Positions 24,137 to 37,400 of a stretch of 64,000 nt of DNA are shown one piece after another (positions within the stretch are counted from its first letter, which is position 1; each line of letters opens with the position of its first letter). Below the pieces are notes generated by a model. That model worked only from the letters and a program-made list of their open reading frames with translations, was not told the origin of the DNA and searched no databases. Source of the stretch: Trichoplax adhaerens (taxonomy: Eukaryota; Placozoa; Uniplacotomia; Trichoplacea; Trichoplacidae). A program made the position numbers and the translations under genes. The stretch is from positions 1,393,310-1,457,309 of the forward strand of contig NW_002060958.1 in NCBI RefSeq assembly GCF_000150275.1, written 5' to 3'.

Positions 24137-27100
24137 TTATTGAGTAAAATATGCCGGAACGATATCAAATATCAGTTTATACAAGTTTTTACTAAACAAC
24201 ATACAGTTTTCGGATCTAAGCAACTGATGTAATTTTATTCCTATATTGATTTCTTTCTTCTTGTGAACTTCTCTAAATTTTCCTGTCTCGCATTCAAGAT
24301 CGTGATATTCGAGAATGTCAACGACGTTAATTATTGCTGCCTCTCGTAAATCACTCCATAACTCTTCATGGCTGGCAATTCTGTAGCTGTTAATTCGCTT
24401 ATGTCTAACGCTACTAATCTGGCTAACATAGCTTTTTTCCGCGATTACAGCACCGGTCACATTATCTCGTCTAATAAAAGGACCTTTATCCAACAAGGAA
24501 TCTTGAAACTTTGAATTACCTTCTATTTTCTGCGTATCGCCGCCACATAAACTAATCCTAACGTCACCCAATCCAGATTCATTTTTATAATCAATTTTAG
24601 CAAACAATGTATCCTCTTTATTTGTCATCAGTTGCATGTCAGTATCATAATCGGCATAACGATGAATATTAAAATCAGTAGGTTTAAATGTAATTCTAAA
24701 ACTTCTTTCTTACTTAGAAATGGTAAGGATAAATTATGGAGAGTATCCTTTTGATTATAATTAAGTTTGCAACAGACTGGATAGAATGAAGTTTTGATGG
24801 TACTATATTTCTTTGAAGGTGTCGTTGTAGGCTAAAATCCGTTAACAAAAGTTTTAAACTTATGGATGGGCATTCTCTTTTGACGCAAATCTAAACCGGT
24901 TACTAAAATATAACCGTATCGGATAGTTGCAAATAAGTTTTCCATAGCTACAGAATCAATCTGCTTATTCATAACATCATTTATCCAGTGCTGCAATATA
25001 AGTGTTAAATCGTTAATGTCAACTTGGCTAGTATCCACAGTGTGTTTTAGATAAGGTGTATAAAATTGCTTATGGGTATCACACTCATAACGACGGATGA
25101 AATTGTTGTCTTCCTTAATTTGCACCAATTGGTCGTCATCAATTGAACCTCTTATTAATAAGAACTTCCAAATTTGTAAATGATTAACTTGATCACCGTC
25201 TTTCGGTAAAGGCTGATGTTTGTTGTTGCTTTTTACATTCAGAGCTTCAAGATCACTAGTTCGCTTATTAAGTCTACTTTGGTAATTATCAACATAATTT
25301 GTTCTATAGCTATTCCAATTGTAGGCATGAGGATGAGAAGAACTTTTGTCATGTTTAGCCCTCCAACTTAATTGCTTTTCTGCACAATTTAAACTTTTCT
25401 TTCCAACTGAGTCTAAACCTATTTTCTTCAAATTGTTATCATCAACATCTTTAGACGCCATTTTCTTTACGTGAGTTTTAACTATCAAGACTTCTTGAAC
25501 CAATAACAATCCAGTACGTAGAAGCATATCGTTCCAAGGGATATTTAGAAAGCTTTTTGTTATTGTTTCTGGCCAGTGCTAACACAATAAGTTGCTGCAG
25601 TCGAATAAAATCTTGTATCAAGAGTGCAAACATCCTTATTAACTACTATTGTCACATTATTATAATCGTTAGACCGCTTTTGTCTAAATTAAGAAAAAAA
25701 ATTCTCACTTGTGTTCTCATCTGTTCTCCTGATTATAGCATGTCAATTTTGCTATATTAGCTCAACTTGTGAACTTTTACGTATACCATCATTCAATGAA
25801 TTCATAGCTAGGATACATCTAATTATATAAGCCAAGAAATGGTTACTTAGTCTTACTACGATAATATATGGATTTATAATACATACAGTAAGTACCGCTA
25901 CGATCGGAATCTACTGTAAAAAAAGCACTATAGCAATTTCACAGCAACACTCGCTCTTTTCACGAATTACCCATAGTAACAATAGGGAAGATAATTTTTC
26001 ATTGCGATAATTAAGCCAACTGAAGCAAATTTCGAATATTTTATATTGCTGTCTTAAAACAAATATAATTATTTGGATTCAAAAAACGTAAAAGTGTCCA
26101 GAGAGTTCCATCTTAAAACTGGGTTTATTTTCTCAAGAAAATTCCCATGATATAGAATATAGCCTGCTTGTAAACAAATTTTTACTCATTATACAAACAT
26201 TAATTTAGGCTTGGTCAAATTGATAAACATATCATCGTAAGCTCTTATATAATTATAATTTCGTATTCTTCTTGTCTAAATCAACTAATCATGCCTGTGC
26301 TATCGAACATATGTTTCCATCTATCGCAACAAAACAACTAATAACAGTTCATAGTAAACTTTATATCGTTAATTAAACAACATTAGTCATACATATCCTC
26401 TCTAAACACATCCAGATCTAACTAGCGTACAATAATCAAGAAAGGTAGTGTTTACCATAAGTTATCTTATAAAATACGACTATTGTTATGCTATGTTTTT
26501 TGGCTTTCCAAAGAAAAATACAATAGAGTGCTTAGTTCTTATTATGACTCCTTTTAACATTTCATTCTAGCATTATCAGGCTGCGTTAAACTAGTAACGA
26601 TTTTAGTTCATCTAAACTAGCACAAAATTTCCAACCCATGATAACGGCAGTATTCATAATAATACGTAAAACTTGCGATATTCTATAATCATGGTATCAA
26701 TACGTGGAATAAATACTTATTTGAAGTACATCAGCTAGTTTTCAATATTTCTATGAGCTCCACTAAATGTAGTACATAGCTAAACAGCTTTATATTGAGT
26801 TATTAGCCGACTCATACCGTACTAAGAGCTTATTATTTACTTTTTAATTAGCACACTCATCATAAGCGCATTAGTAATTTCATATCTTAATCATTTTGCA
26901 AATGACTTTACGTTTATTAAAAGCGTTACAAAATAGTAGCGAGGTATACAGCAAATAAAAGATCGATCTACACAATCTACTTTACTGTATCTGCTATTAA
27001 AAGATCTATGCAGTAGCAAAGGGTAGCTTACGCCAATTGCTCGCAGCGAACAACTGGTGGCTCACGCATAGTAGTAAATTGGAAGTGATTGTTGTATAAT

Positions 27101-27180
27101 TATAATTATAATTAACAGTTTCCTTATACAATTTCAAAAGTTCCCATATATTCTGATTTTACTAAAGATAATCTTAGGTG
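23363..27180. repeat. Segmental duplication, longer copy
   Basis: Blocks 23363-24313 and 26795-27180 match 29180-30115 and 30116-30500 in the same order. This copy still carries the gene (pseudogene at 24137-25461) and its upstream region, which the other copy lacks. A further partial copy of the first 150 bp lies at 27751-27910. Confidence 0.7.
24137..25461 (-). pseudogene. Broken member of the local orphan gene family
   Basis: Same architecture as the intact neighbour at 30743-32164: start MASKD (ATG at 25461), a polar low-complexity N-terminus, a domain opening (IWKFLLIRGS), YTPYL, RYGYILVTGL, RYADYD..MQL, DVRISL, VRHKRI, and an end KLIFDIVPAY. The frame is interrupted by a TAG at about 24832-24834, where the relatives read through. 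It is broken again by a frameshift near 24710-24720; the homologous sequence resumes in the frame covering 24137-24637. I call it a pseudogene. An intron spanning both lesions is possible, but the intact relatives have none and in-frame homologous codons continue between the lesions. Confidence 0.8.
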
Positions 27181-28422
27181 CAGAATGATTTCAAAACGAT
27201 TTAACGTGCCAATAAATTGTACTATACTAAAAGTATCTAAAGGATTATATCGCCATTTACAGAACATTACCCTTGGGTATTAGCGGAACTTTTATAATCT
27301 ATTCTGTTTCAAATTTTTAGATTATTAAAGCTGTTTAAACTTATCTTCATCAAATATACAGTAAACACAATATTCAGCAGTATATACTGCTCGTATTAAA
27401 GAATAATCTTATATTTCTTTCCAAATATTGAATAGCATATCGCATTAGCTATCTCGAAATAAATAGATCTGTCATCGATGAAGCTCTTTATCTATAACTA
27501 CTTCTAAGCTATGAAGAAAATGATTTTAAATAGATTTTAACAATACTTTCTCCGTTACAAATAGCTTAATTCACATTCGAAGCCTACCTAAGCTCGCTAA
27601 TAGAGCCAGCTCAGTATCGGATTGATTGTTTTCATATATCCTTGAGGAAGAAAAGAATTAAAGAATTAAAGCGAAGAATACATACGACAAATAAAATGGG
27701 ATCTCGATTTATAGAAATTTATCCCATTTTATTTTCCTATTTATCCTATTTAGGCAAATACTAATTATTGGTTATAATTTAAGTGTAAAGCGTAGACTTT
27801 TTGAGGTAAATGTAATCAATCAGTACTACATCATCCAAGGCATATCTCCATTTTTTCTAAAATAATAGCCTGATATCTTCAAATTCAGGATTTCAACACA
27901 AATTCGAATACAGTTGTAATAAAATTCAAATGCAAAGAAGACGTTAGTGTGGATAGCAATAGCTTAATTACAATATATTGAAAGTTTAATGTTAAACGGA
28001 GGATAAAAGTAACTATTAACAGGAAGACTTCACTTCATATACAACGGGCAAACATCATTTGCCATCTTATAAGGTATAATAGCTTCCTAAGTAATTCAGT
28101 CGGAGCTTCTACTAATACCAAAGTTTCTCATATTATAATTATCGTCTATCTTTCCAAATGCGGCATAGATAACAACTGACTACATTATTCATATAATTTT
28201 AGTCGATAACACTATTATCCTTCGTTATATAATAGAAGTAAAGCTTACAGTAGTTCTTAGCATTCTTAGATACAGAAACAGTATGGGAAACTCCATAGTG
28301 ATTCTTTCAACTTGCTGTTGTGCATTCACATTGTAAGATAAAGGAACAGCATAAGAAATGGTACTGTACTTGCGCCTCTACATACTTCTACGATTTTACT
28401 GTCTATTACTGATCATCTATTA
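25462..28422. other. Intergenic, upstream of the pseudogene
   Basis: AT-rich. It includes 26795-27180, which is copied at 30116-30500, and a third copy of the 23363-type flank at 27751-27910. No gene supported. Confidence 0.5.
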
Positions 28423-28758
28423 ATGGCTAGCTTGATTGGAGATGAGAGAACAGGTTCGATTTTGCCAATTCCAAGAATGAATTTATCATCATCGGGTTTT
28501 GATGTGCCTGTTCGACTAATTAGGCATCAATTTCCCGTTCGGCTAGCATTTACATCGACTATTAATAAAAGTCAAGAGGAAATATTTCATCGACGCGATG
28601 TAATGTTAAGCGGAGATTTATTTACACATGGACAGCTATATGTTGCAATAAAGAGAGTCGGGAATCCAAGAGATTTACTAATATACACAAGTCAGGCAGA
28701 ACAGTTTATAAATCGAGATAGGCAAACAATTTACGATTCCTCAAGCGATTGTTTTTGA
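28423..28758 (+). mobile_element. Helitron helicase C-terminal fragment
   Basis: An isolated 111-codon open frame matching the end of the PIF1-like helicase of Helitron rolling-circle transposons. It contains, in order, the 'G..G.ILPIPR' strand, 'RRHQFPVRLAFTSTINKSQ'-type helicase motif V (here HQFPVRLAFTSTINKSQEE), and motif VI-like 'HGQLYVAIKRV' with the catalytic-region Arg. The upstream Walker A and B parts and the Rep domain are missing, so it cannot encode an active transposase. No stop or frameshift lies inside the fragment, which implies a relatively young truncation. The Helitron 3' hairpin and CTRR end were not located. Confidence 0.85.
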
Positions 28759-29030
28759 GCACGTAATGCCGTCTATCAAGAAGTTCAATGAAGTTCTGAA
28801 ATTTGTGTAATTGAATGTAATAAAAATGTAATTGTACAATTATTAGGCATTATATTTGCATGATAATTTGTTATCTTTTTTGTCTATTACAGTACAGTAT
28901 TAAATTAGTGCAAACGGCAACCCGGGGTAAAATTTAGTCACGATTAGAAATAGCATACTGAGATTATTCAATTATTAGAGTAATGTTTAAATAATAGTTA
29001 ACGTGTTAACAGTACAACCGGGAGCAAGGT

Positions 29031-29043
29031 GGGGGGGGGGGGG
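29031..29043. repeat. Poly-G run
   Basis: About 13 consecutive G (GGTGGGGG...GATGAG), downstream of the Helitron fragment. Confidence 0.8.
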
Positions 29044-29179
29044 GATGAGCTAGTAATCATAATAGATAATTTATCGCTACTAATATAGGATCTCCTATAT
29101 CAACGTCAACAGCTATTTAAGTTAGTTAATCTCGCTAACCTTACAACTGTTAACCTCGAAGTTAATTTCATCACATTCC

Positions 29180-30500
29180 AGCATAGACTTTTTCGAGGCA
29201 AATGCAATCAATCAATGCTATACCATCTAAAGCAGATATCCTTTTTTTTAAAGTAATGGCTTGATATTTTCAAATACATGATTTATTCACAAATTCAGCA
29301 TACTGTATAATTAACTTCAAAGTCAATTTTTTCCCTTGCCGAAATAGATTCTGATATTCAATACTAGAAATAAGACACCTTTACTTCGACAAGAGTGAAT
29401 TTTTATCTTCGAAATTCAACCATAAAGTTAAAGTCTAAGATAAATTGTCTGCCTTGTTGTATCTATATCTAAGGGCCTCAGCGTACTACATGTAAAAACT
29501 GTATCCAAAGTTTTCAGCTAAAGATTCTTCATGAACTTATACCTTCATCTATGAATTTTTATTATAAAGCTACGTAGCATTTCAAGCAGACTTACATATC
29601 GCAAAACCACATTTATGAAATTACTTAGATATAACTTTCATATTATTTATAATCCATACATTCACATGATTCTAAGGATAACCTCAATCGAATAGACAAT
29701 TGATAATCATTTTTACATACGTTATTGTCAACTAAATAGCTACCTTCTACATTCTAAAGATAGAATTCATTAGAAAACTTGTAATGCGAGTGCCAAAGTA
29801 AATGATCATAAAATTTGTAAATTATTGTTTTAATTACAAAATTTCGCTTGAGCATATTCTCTTCATCAAGAAGATTTACTTAAGCAAGACTACTATCCAA
29901 AACTTGTACAAAGTGGAAACATTACTGATAAAATGTTAAGTAAAATATGCTGGAACGATATCAAATATCAGTTTATACAAATTTTTACTAAACAAGAAAG
30001 AGTTTTTGTGACTAAGTAATTGATGTAATTTTATTCCTATATTGATTTCTTTCTTCTTGTGAACTTCTCTAAATTCGCCAGTCTCATAATCAAGATCGTG
30101 ATATTCGAGAATGTTGAGTTATTAGCCAACACATGCCTTACTAAGAGCTTACTATTTACTCCATAATTAGTGCGCACTCATCATAAGCGCTTTGCTTATA
30201 TCATATTATCATCACTTTGCAAATGATTTTACGTTTATTTAAAGCATTGCAAAATAATAGCAAGGCATACAGCAAATACATTGTCGATTCCTACACAATC
30301 TACTCTACCGTATCTACCATTGAAAGTTCTTGAGCAATAGTAAAGAGCAACTTACGCCTATCTTTCGTGGCTGACAACTGGTAGTTTACGCATGATAGTA
30401 AATTCGAACTGATTGCAGTATAATTATAATTAACAGTTTTTTTCTCCTTATACAATTTTGAAATTCCCTTATACTCTTATTTTACAGGAAATAATCTATG
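29180..30500. repeat. Segmental duplication, shorter copy with internal deletion
   Basis: 29180-30115 matches 23390-24313, which is the 3' flank and 3' coding end of the family pseudogene. 30116-30500 matches 26795-27180. The junction at about 30113-30118 reads from 'gagaatgt' straight into 'tgagttattagcc', so roughly 2.5 kb present in the longer copy is missing. Confidence 0.7.
29940..30115 (-). pseudogene. 3' relic of an orphan-family gene
   Basis: About 175 bp matching the last ~57 codons of the 24137-25461 pseudogene, from the YHDLD region to FDIVPAYF in minus-strand reading. It is cut off at the deletion junction near 30115. Only the family C-terminal block remains. Confidence 0.75.
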
Positions 30501-30742
30501 GTGCAGAAATAGCGGGAAAATAGAAGTGTCTATAATAATTATTTAGTAATGCTTCAGTTGATTGATTGATTATTATAAACTAATTATACACATTTAAAAT
30601 CGCATCAACTTGATGAATATTATTTAGATAGCACTCTCTACTTTATTTACTAACTATATTGCAAGACAGAATAACAATCAAAGGCATACAGTAAGTCATC
30701 AATTATTAGAAAGCTTTACCTTTATTTTTAATTTGCATTACG

Positions 30743-32164
30743 TTAATTATCACGCAGGTAAGCCGGTAAAATAGTATAGATTATACTATGTAAATTTTGA
30801 GCTAGCAACTGACAGTATTCACGTCTGAATATTGAGCTTAGTTGGATTCCCAAATTAACTTCTAATTTTTCATGAATTTCGTTAAATTTACCTGTTTTGC
30901 GATCTAATTGCAGGTATTCCGCAATTTTCGAAACATTGATGACTGTGGCCATTCGCAACTCATCCCATAGCTCCGCATTAGCGGCAAACTTTAAGGTCTT
31001 TATTTTCTTATGCCTAACATTGCTTATTCTCTTAGTACAGGCTTTCTCTACTATTACAGCACCACTTGTTTCTTCTAGTTTTATAAGTGGAGATTCATCA
31101 GTTATAGTATTTAGCCTTTGGGCAAGAAGTGCTTCCGTGCATTCAGAATTATTTTTCGCGATCGAAATTCGAACATCATTTCCTCCAGTAGGATCTTTGA
31201 TATCCAGTTTTAAATAAGCTATGTCTTCCTTGCTACTTATTAGATTCATTTGGCTATCATAGTCTATATAACTACGAATTTTGCTGTCTTGAGTGACAAA
31301 CGAGATTCTAAATGTTTCCCATTCTTCATCTAAAACCAAGGATGAGCTTTTATCTAGGCTGTCATATTTACATGGATACTTATTGTAGATGGGAAAGAAA
31401 GCAGTTTTAATACGACATATTCGCTTTCTTTTAGGATTACTACTGTTAGCTGAAGGTGACATCCAATTCAGATGCTGTTTCAATTGTTGATGTGACATTC
31501 GATCAACATATGGTTCTAGATTTGTTATATAGAAACAACCGTAACAAACTTTGATGAACATTTGGTCCATATCTGAAGGATCGATGCACTCAGTCATAAC
31601 ATTATCAATCCATTGCTGGAATATAGCGGAAAATTCTCGGATTTCTTTCCTGTCATCATTTTGAAATTGCGAAATATAAGGAGTATAATATATTATTTCA
31701 TCACCGTCAGTACCATAACAAGCATCTAAATGCTTTCTAAATTCTACTATTTGGTCATCTGAGCAGGAACCACGCAATCTAAACAATTTCCACGCTTTTA
31801 CTTTTTCATTATGTGATCTTCGGTTACTTAAGCATTTGTTGCCACGATTTTGCCTAGATCCATTATTGAAAGCATTTGAATTGAAATTTTGATTGCGACT
31901 AAAGTTTTGTTCGCCACGATGGCTTCGACTTGAAGAATCATTATTTCGGTAACTACTATGATGATAGTTTTTACTATCTTGTGAATTAAAATTTCGGCTG
32001 TAATTAGGTGTTCTCCTGGTGTTGTTAGTTTGTCGTTGATTGCTATGTGGAGGGGCACTGTTACTAGCAGATTTTGGTAGTTTGATATTCTTTATTCCAT
32101 CAATGCATTCATCGAAAGATTTTTCGTAACCATTGCCATCATTCTGATGTGAGCTGGAAGCCAT
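30743..32164 (-). CDS. Orphan-family protein, single domain copy, 473 aa
   Basis: An uninterrupted single exon starting at ATG 32164 (MASSSHQN); relatives also start MAS-. Residues 1-120 are low-complexity and rich in Asn, Ser, Arg and Gln with RN/SR pairs, so probably disordered and possibly RNA-binding. Residues ~121-471 form one copy of the domain that is present three times in the neighbour at 34490-38362. Landmarks: AWKLFRLRGS, YYTPY, VCYGCFYITNLEPY, LVLDEEWETFRISF, YIDYDSQMNLI, YLKLDIKD, DVRISI, NVRHKKIK, LDRKTGRFNE, and a C-terminal block NLHSIIYTILPAYL. The alternation of strands and amphipathic helices suggests a globular alpha/beta domain. I do not recognise the family, and no signal peptide or membrane segment is visible. 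It is intronless in an intron-rich genome. Confidence 0.8.
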   Translation of the reverse strand: MASSSHQNDGNGYEKSFDECIDGIKNIKLPKSASNSAPPHSNQRQTNNTRRTPNYSRNFNSQDSKNYHHSSYRNNDSSSRSHRGEQNFSRNQNFNSNAFNNGSRQNRGNKCLSNRRSHNEKVKAWKLFRLRGSCSDDQIVEFRKHLDACYGTDGDEIIYYTPYISQFQNDDRKEIREFSAIFQQWIDNVMTECIDPSDMDQMFIKVCYGCFYITNLEPYVDRMSHQQLKQHLNWMSPSANSSNPKRKRICRIKTAFFPIYNKYPCKYDSLDKSSSLVLDEEWETFRISFVTQDSKIRSYIDYDSQMNLISSKEDIAYLKLDIKDPTGGNDVRISIAKNNSECTEALLAQRLNTITDESPLIKLEETSGAVIVEKACTKRISNVRHKKIKTLKFAANAELWDELRMATVINVSKIAEYLQLDRKTGKFNEIHEKLEVNLGIQLSSIFRREYCQLLAQNLHSIIYTILPAYLRDN

Positions 32165-34489
32165 TTCTGCGTGTAAGATAGTTTTTATAGTAGATAGTAG
32201 CCAATATGGAAATTCTTTGGCAATTATAGCCTAAGCCTAACCGCGGATTTACATATGCCTGTTAGAAAAAATGATGACATTGGTATGATCGATTTTCCGT
32301 GATTATAGTCTGTATTTATTCAACACAGCTGGGGTGCACTAATTTATTCATTCAACTATTATACATTCTATCCATGAAAGAATTGGTTATTGTTATAATT
32401 GATGTAATAATAACGCAGACTAAATTTATTTCCCTAGTTACTAGTATGTCAGCAGCTATACTTCTACAGATTATAATACCAACTAATCAAACTTACTGAT
32501 GTCTCATGGTTCAATTTCTCAACACGACCAGTAAAGTTTATGAATAGTGTTTCCTATAGGAAAGTATCATAACACTATATTACTTTTTATCTCTAACTCA
32601 TATAGAATTGCTCTCATTAATTTATATCCAAACTGACGACGAAATCACATGAATAGGTTAGACGTAGGCATCCAATCGGAGATGATAAGCTACGCAAAGA
32701 TTCACGAAATGCAAAATTGATTTAAAATGATTGTGGCCGAAAAATTCTATTTACTTAATTGATATAAGAAATCATTAAGAATCACAATTAACGCTTTTAG
32801 TATAAACATAGCAGTAAATCTTTCTAATAATAAAACAAATATTTTTTCTTCGTGCATTAACTAAACAGTTGTTACTTAATATGTCCGACAGAATTTCTAT
32901 CTATAACCACTTATTAAAGCAACACACCCAATATCGCAAAACTACAAATGTTACCCTCTAGGCTACTACAGAAATACTATATTCTACCGTACTACTATCG
33001 GAATATTAGTAAGGATAAAGACCATTGCGTTACAGTCACTTCATAACATATGGGTTACAAATCGAAATTTATAACAAGAAAAAGTTAAACTACTACAGAA
33101 AACTAGTACTATAAGTCTATTATCAGATTTGTCTTCCACGACTTCTACCAGCAGTACAACTCTAAATAATAACAATCTCCTATCGTCATGAGAAATAGTA
33201 ACTCTATCAGTCTCTTTTAGACAAAATTGAAACCAAACTTTATTGAAAAGTCAAGCAACAGATAGTAAATCGACGTAAACATTTAATGTTTGTAGATAAT
33301 ATTCTACAGCAATGTAGATATCTATTAAAACGTCATAGATAATTTATTACTAATACATTCCTAGATAAGTTATCTTATGGAAATTATGTTACGACAGTGA
33401 TACAAAAGTTACTACTTAACAATAAGAAGGAAACAATATATGTGTTTGCTTAATCTGCTTTATGTCGGAAATTAATGCAAATTATGCTTACTCTTGCATA
33501 GTTTCAGTTATGACATCATGCAAATGCGGAAGTAAAATCTTACTACTTATTGAGAAAGCACGTAGCACCTACGTTGGGTACTACTATCGAAGCATTAACA
33601 ATCTGTAGTAATTTCAGCTAATTACAGTAATTTTGTGTAGGCAATACAGCGATAGTATGTACACAATTATAATTTAATCACATATTTCAAAGCAAAGTCG
33701 GTTTTGGATTCTAATTAGTTAAGCTGCCTTCTTAGTTTAAAAATAGTTTCCGCAAGTAATGACTTTGAACCAATTACTGAGGAAATTGAGTCAAATACTA
33801 ACAGTATTAGAGTTTATTTGCAATATGTTGAGTGTTTACCACTAGATATTAAATAGAAGCAAAAATTCCAGTTGTAGTAACTAATAGGCAAGAAAGCAGC
33901 CAAGATTAAACTTCAGCATAAACGAAAAATAGATTTGCTCAAAAATAAGAATTGAAGTTTATTTCATAAGAATAGAGTTTAAGTACAAACCAGAACGTTA
34001 ACTGTTAATTTACGATATTTAACTTTACGTACAATGTTCACCGCATGAATTTGCCATCGTGTTTCAGCTAGCGTTGAGCTATTAAATTATCATTTAAGAC
34101 AATATCAACTAATACATTTCGTAGCAATTAATTCTGATACGTTTTGTTATTTCGTATAGAACTGTATTATGCATGATCAGACTTTGTAGATATTTGGGAC
34201 AAGTTATAATCTATATTTACTCTATATAAAAGTGAGGAATTTGTTGTTGGCATCACTTTTTACGTATCATGTTCTAACTTGACTATCTTAGCCTTTCAAG
34301 GATTGATAGTAAAGGCTTAAATTGCTTATTTATTTTTCTGTTAAGTAATGGATAAATAGCTGTCAGATGAAATTATGATTGGATTATGTAAATACATATA
34401 CCCGTACCTTTAATTTATAATAACTATAAATTATATGTGATTCATGACAATCCATTAAAGGATAGTGTTTCATGGCCTATTATTGACCA
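32165..34489. other. Intergenic with dispersed repeats
   Basis: A segment at about 33200-33430 shares blocks with two other places: 'agacaaa.ttga..caaa.tttattgaaaa' near 22530, and 'ctagataag..tt.t..ggaaa.tatgttacgacag' plus 'agttact..ttaacaa' near 16573-16635. The open frame 32299-32499 is unrecognised. A TATA-like 'ctatataaaag' lies at about 34222. No gene supported. Confidence 0.5.
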
Positions 34490-37400
34490 TTATTGACTAC
34501 TTAAATATCTCGGTAAAATTGTAAACATTAATTTGTGTAAATTTTCTGCTAATAACCGACAGTTTTCTTGACGTATCATCGAATCCAATTGAAATCTGAT
34601 GTTGACTTCTACTTTTTCATGCCTTTCATGAAATCGACCACTAGATCGATCTAACATGAAATATTCTACAACATCAGCAATTCTGACGGTAATTGCTTGT
34701 CGTAATTTATCCCACAACGGGACATTATCCGATAACTTGAAATGTCTTGCTTTTTTGTGTCTAACGTTATATACAAAGTCTGTATATACCTTTCCTACCA
34801 TGACGTGATCAGTATATCGATCTCTAGTTAAAATGGCAGGCTCATCTGCTTCCATTTTGAACATCTTTGAGGAAAGTTTCTCATTTTCAAATTCATTATT
34901 ATGAATAGAAATTCGCGCATCTCGTCCTTTACCGGAATTTTTGATATCTAGTTTTAAATACGTTTTATCTTCGTAATTAGCTATCAATTCCATCTGATCG
35001 TTGAAATCGGCGTAATCTAAAATTTTGCTATCACCAGAGTTAAAGGCAATTCTATATGTTTCACCGACATGATCCAAAACTAACGCTCCACTTTTAGCTA
35101 TATCATCGTCATAATTTTCGTAGGCAGGGTAAAAGCCCGTTCTTATCGTACGATGGAATTCATAGGAATTCTTCTTCTTCCTACGAGGTGGGAGCATAAT
35201 CTTAAGTAGGTCTTCTTTAAATTCTTCAACTGTCATTCTATACGTGTATGGCTTTAGTTCGGTTAGGTAAACGTGACCATAGCGAAGTTTCATATAAAAT
35301 TTGGGTAGTTTTGAAGCAATAGCATAATTTCTCTCCGCTGTACTAATCCATTTCTGGAGCTTGTTCGATAACTCGTTAATTTCTTCATAATCAGTATTAT
35401 AATTATACGTGATATGTGGTGCGTAAAACGGATTACTATTATTCGCTAAAGCTCTATAATATCTATCCATTCGATAACAGGCATCCTTATCATATTCATG
35501 AAATTCTACTATTTGATAGTCCATGTAAGAATGACGCAATAAAAGGAACTTAATCTTTGTATTGTTACGTCTGCGATTAGAAGGGCCTCTATTCCCGAAA
35601 AGTTTTCGAAATTTGTTCTTGAAGACACTTCGATAATACTGATTGCTACGTAGAGTTCGTTTTACCAAATATTCTGGCAATATTGTAAACATTATCTTGT
35701 GTAAATTTTGTGCTAACATGTGGCAATCCCCACTTTGCAGGATTGAATTTAATGGCATCTTAACGTTCAGTTCTTTACTTGTAAATGATTTCTTAAATCG
35801 GCCAGTACTTTTATCTAATTGAGAATAGTTTGTAGTATCTGTAACCTGTATAATAATTAGCTGTCTTAGATCCTCTGATAAATCTACTTGTGCCGAGAAC
35901 TTGAAATATTTTGTTCGGTTGCGCCTAACATTTCGAATATACTCCGTATATGCCTTTCCCACAATGATGTCGCCAGCAGTTTTATCTCGTGTTATGATTG
36001 GACACTTATCTATAGCTATATCTTGCCATTTAGATGGAATATCTTGTGTATTCTGATAGTCATTTCCAATGAAAGAAATTCGAAAATCTTTTCCATAGCC
36101 AGAATTTTTAACATCAAACTTTAAGTATGTTCTATCTTCGTTATAAGATATTAACTCTATCTCGTCGTTAGCGAATTTACAATCGGCATAAGCACAAATT
36201 CTATAGTCATCGATATCGAAGGCAATTCTGAATATTTCCTCTTCATGATCCAAAACCAATAATGGCTTCTCTTGCAAATCAGCGTAGTCGAGTAGATCTT
36301 TATGACAGTTAGAAGTAAAACCGGTTAAGATGCGATTATCAGGATTTACTTGACGACTGTTTAGACGTTCTTTAAATTGAGTAATTGGCATTTCTGTAAC
36401 GAACGGTTGTAGTTTTGCTAAGTACATACGACCACATCGAATGCTAGCGTTTAAGTTGTCAAATACTGAAGGATCACTGCATTCTGCCACAACTTTACCT
36501 ATCCATAGCTGGAACATTGTCGATAATTCCTCGATTTCATCATTGCAAGTATCAGGTGTAGGTAAAATCCGAGAATATGGTAAAGGCCTGCTGCTACTAT
36601 TTAATGGCTTATAATTTATTTTGAAATTGCAGCCAAAACCTTCACGCTCATAAAATTTTACTTTCTGACTATGCCCAGAAGAGTGACGTAGTAATACTAA
36701 TTTCCATGTTTTGAATTGCTCGTGAGGTAGCCTACCGTTTAATAATTTCATTTTCCCATCATCCTGTCGATAACCGTGTTTAGACATTTTAGGGTTCCAA
36801 TTTCGACTCCATTTCACTATTTGATGGCCATATTGATTTAGCTTTACAAAGTATTTAGGCAAAGTGATGAAAATTAACTTGTGCAAATTTTCCGCAAATA
36901 GCGTCAAGTTTTCAAGCCGTAGTATTGAGTTTAATTTAATTCTAATATTTATCTCTGCCTTATCAAGTCGTCGATTAAATCGACCGATCTTTCGATCTAA
37001 GTAAGAATATTCGATGATATCTGAAGCTTCGATGACGATATTCTGTCGTAGAGCTTCCCATATTTCGACATCTTTGGATAATTTAAAAAATTTCGTCTTC
37101 TTACAACGAACATGACGAACGTCGCCATATTCTTTTGCTACAACGATATCATCAGTATCTCTATTATATTGTAGAATAGGAGTAGATTTTTTTATCGTAG
37201 TATTTTTTCTATACCCTGCGACAGTTTCCGTCCCATTTTGACAATTATTACCAGTAATGGAAATCTGGACATCGGGAGAACATGGAGAATTTCGGATGTC
37301 AAATTGTAAATAAGTCATGCTATTATCTTTACGTATCAATTCCATTCGATTATTATAGTCAGCCTGCTGGTATATTTTGTTTTTATCATAACCTGAAACG

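Noticed and set aside
30897-31217. 106-codon + strand frame, and similar frames at 35888, 37990 and 31828
   Set aside because: Shadows of the two intact orphan-family genes in other frames.
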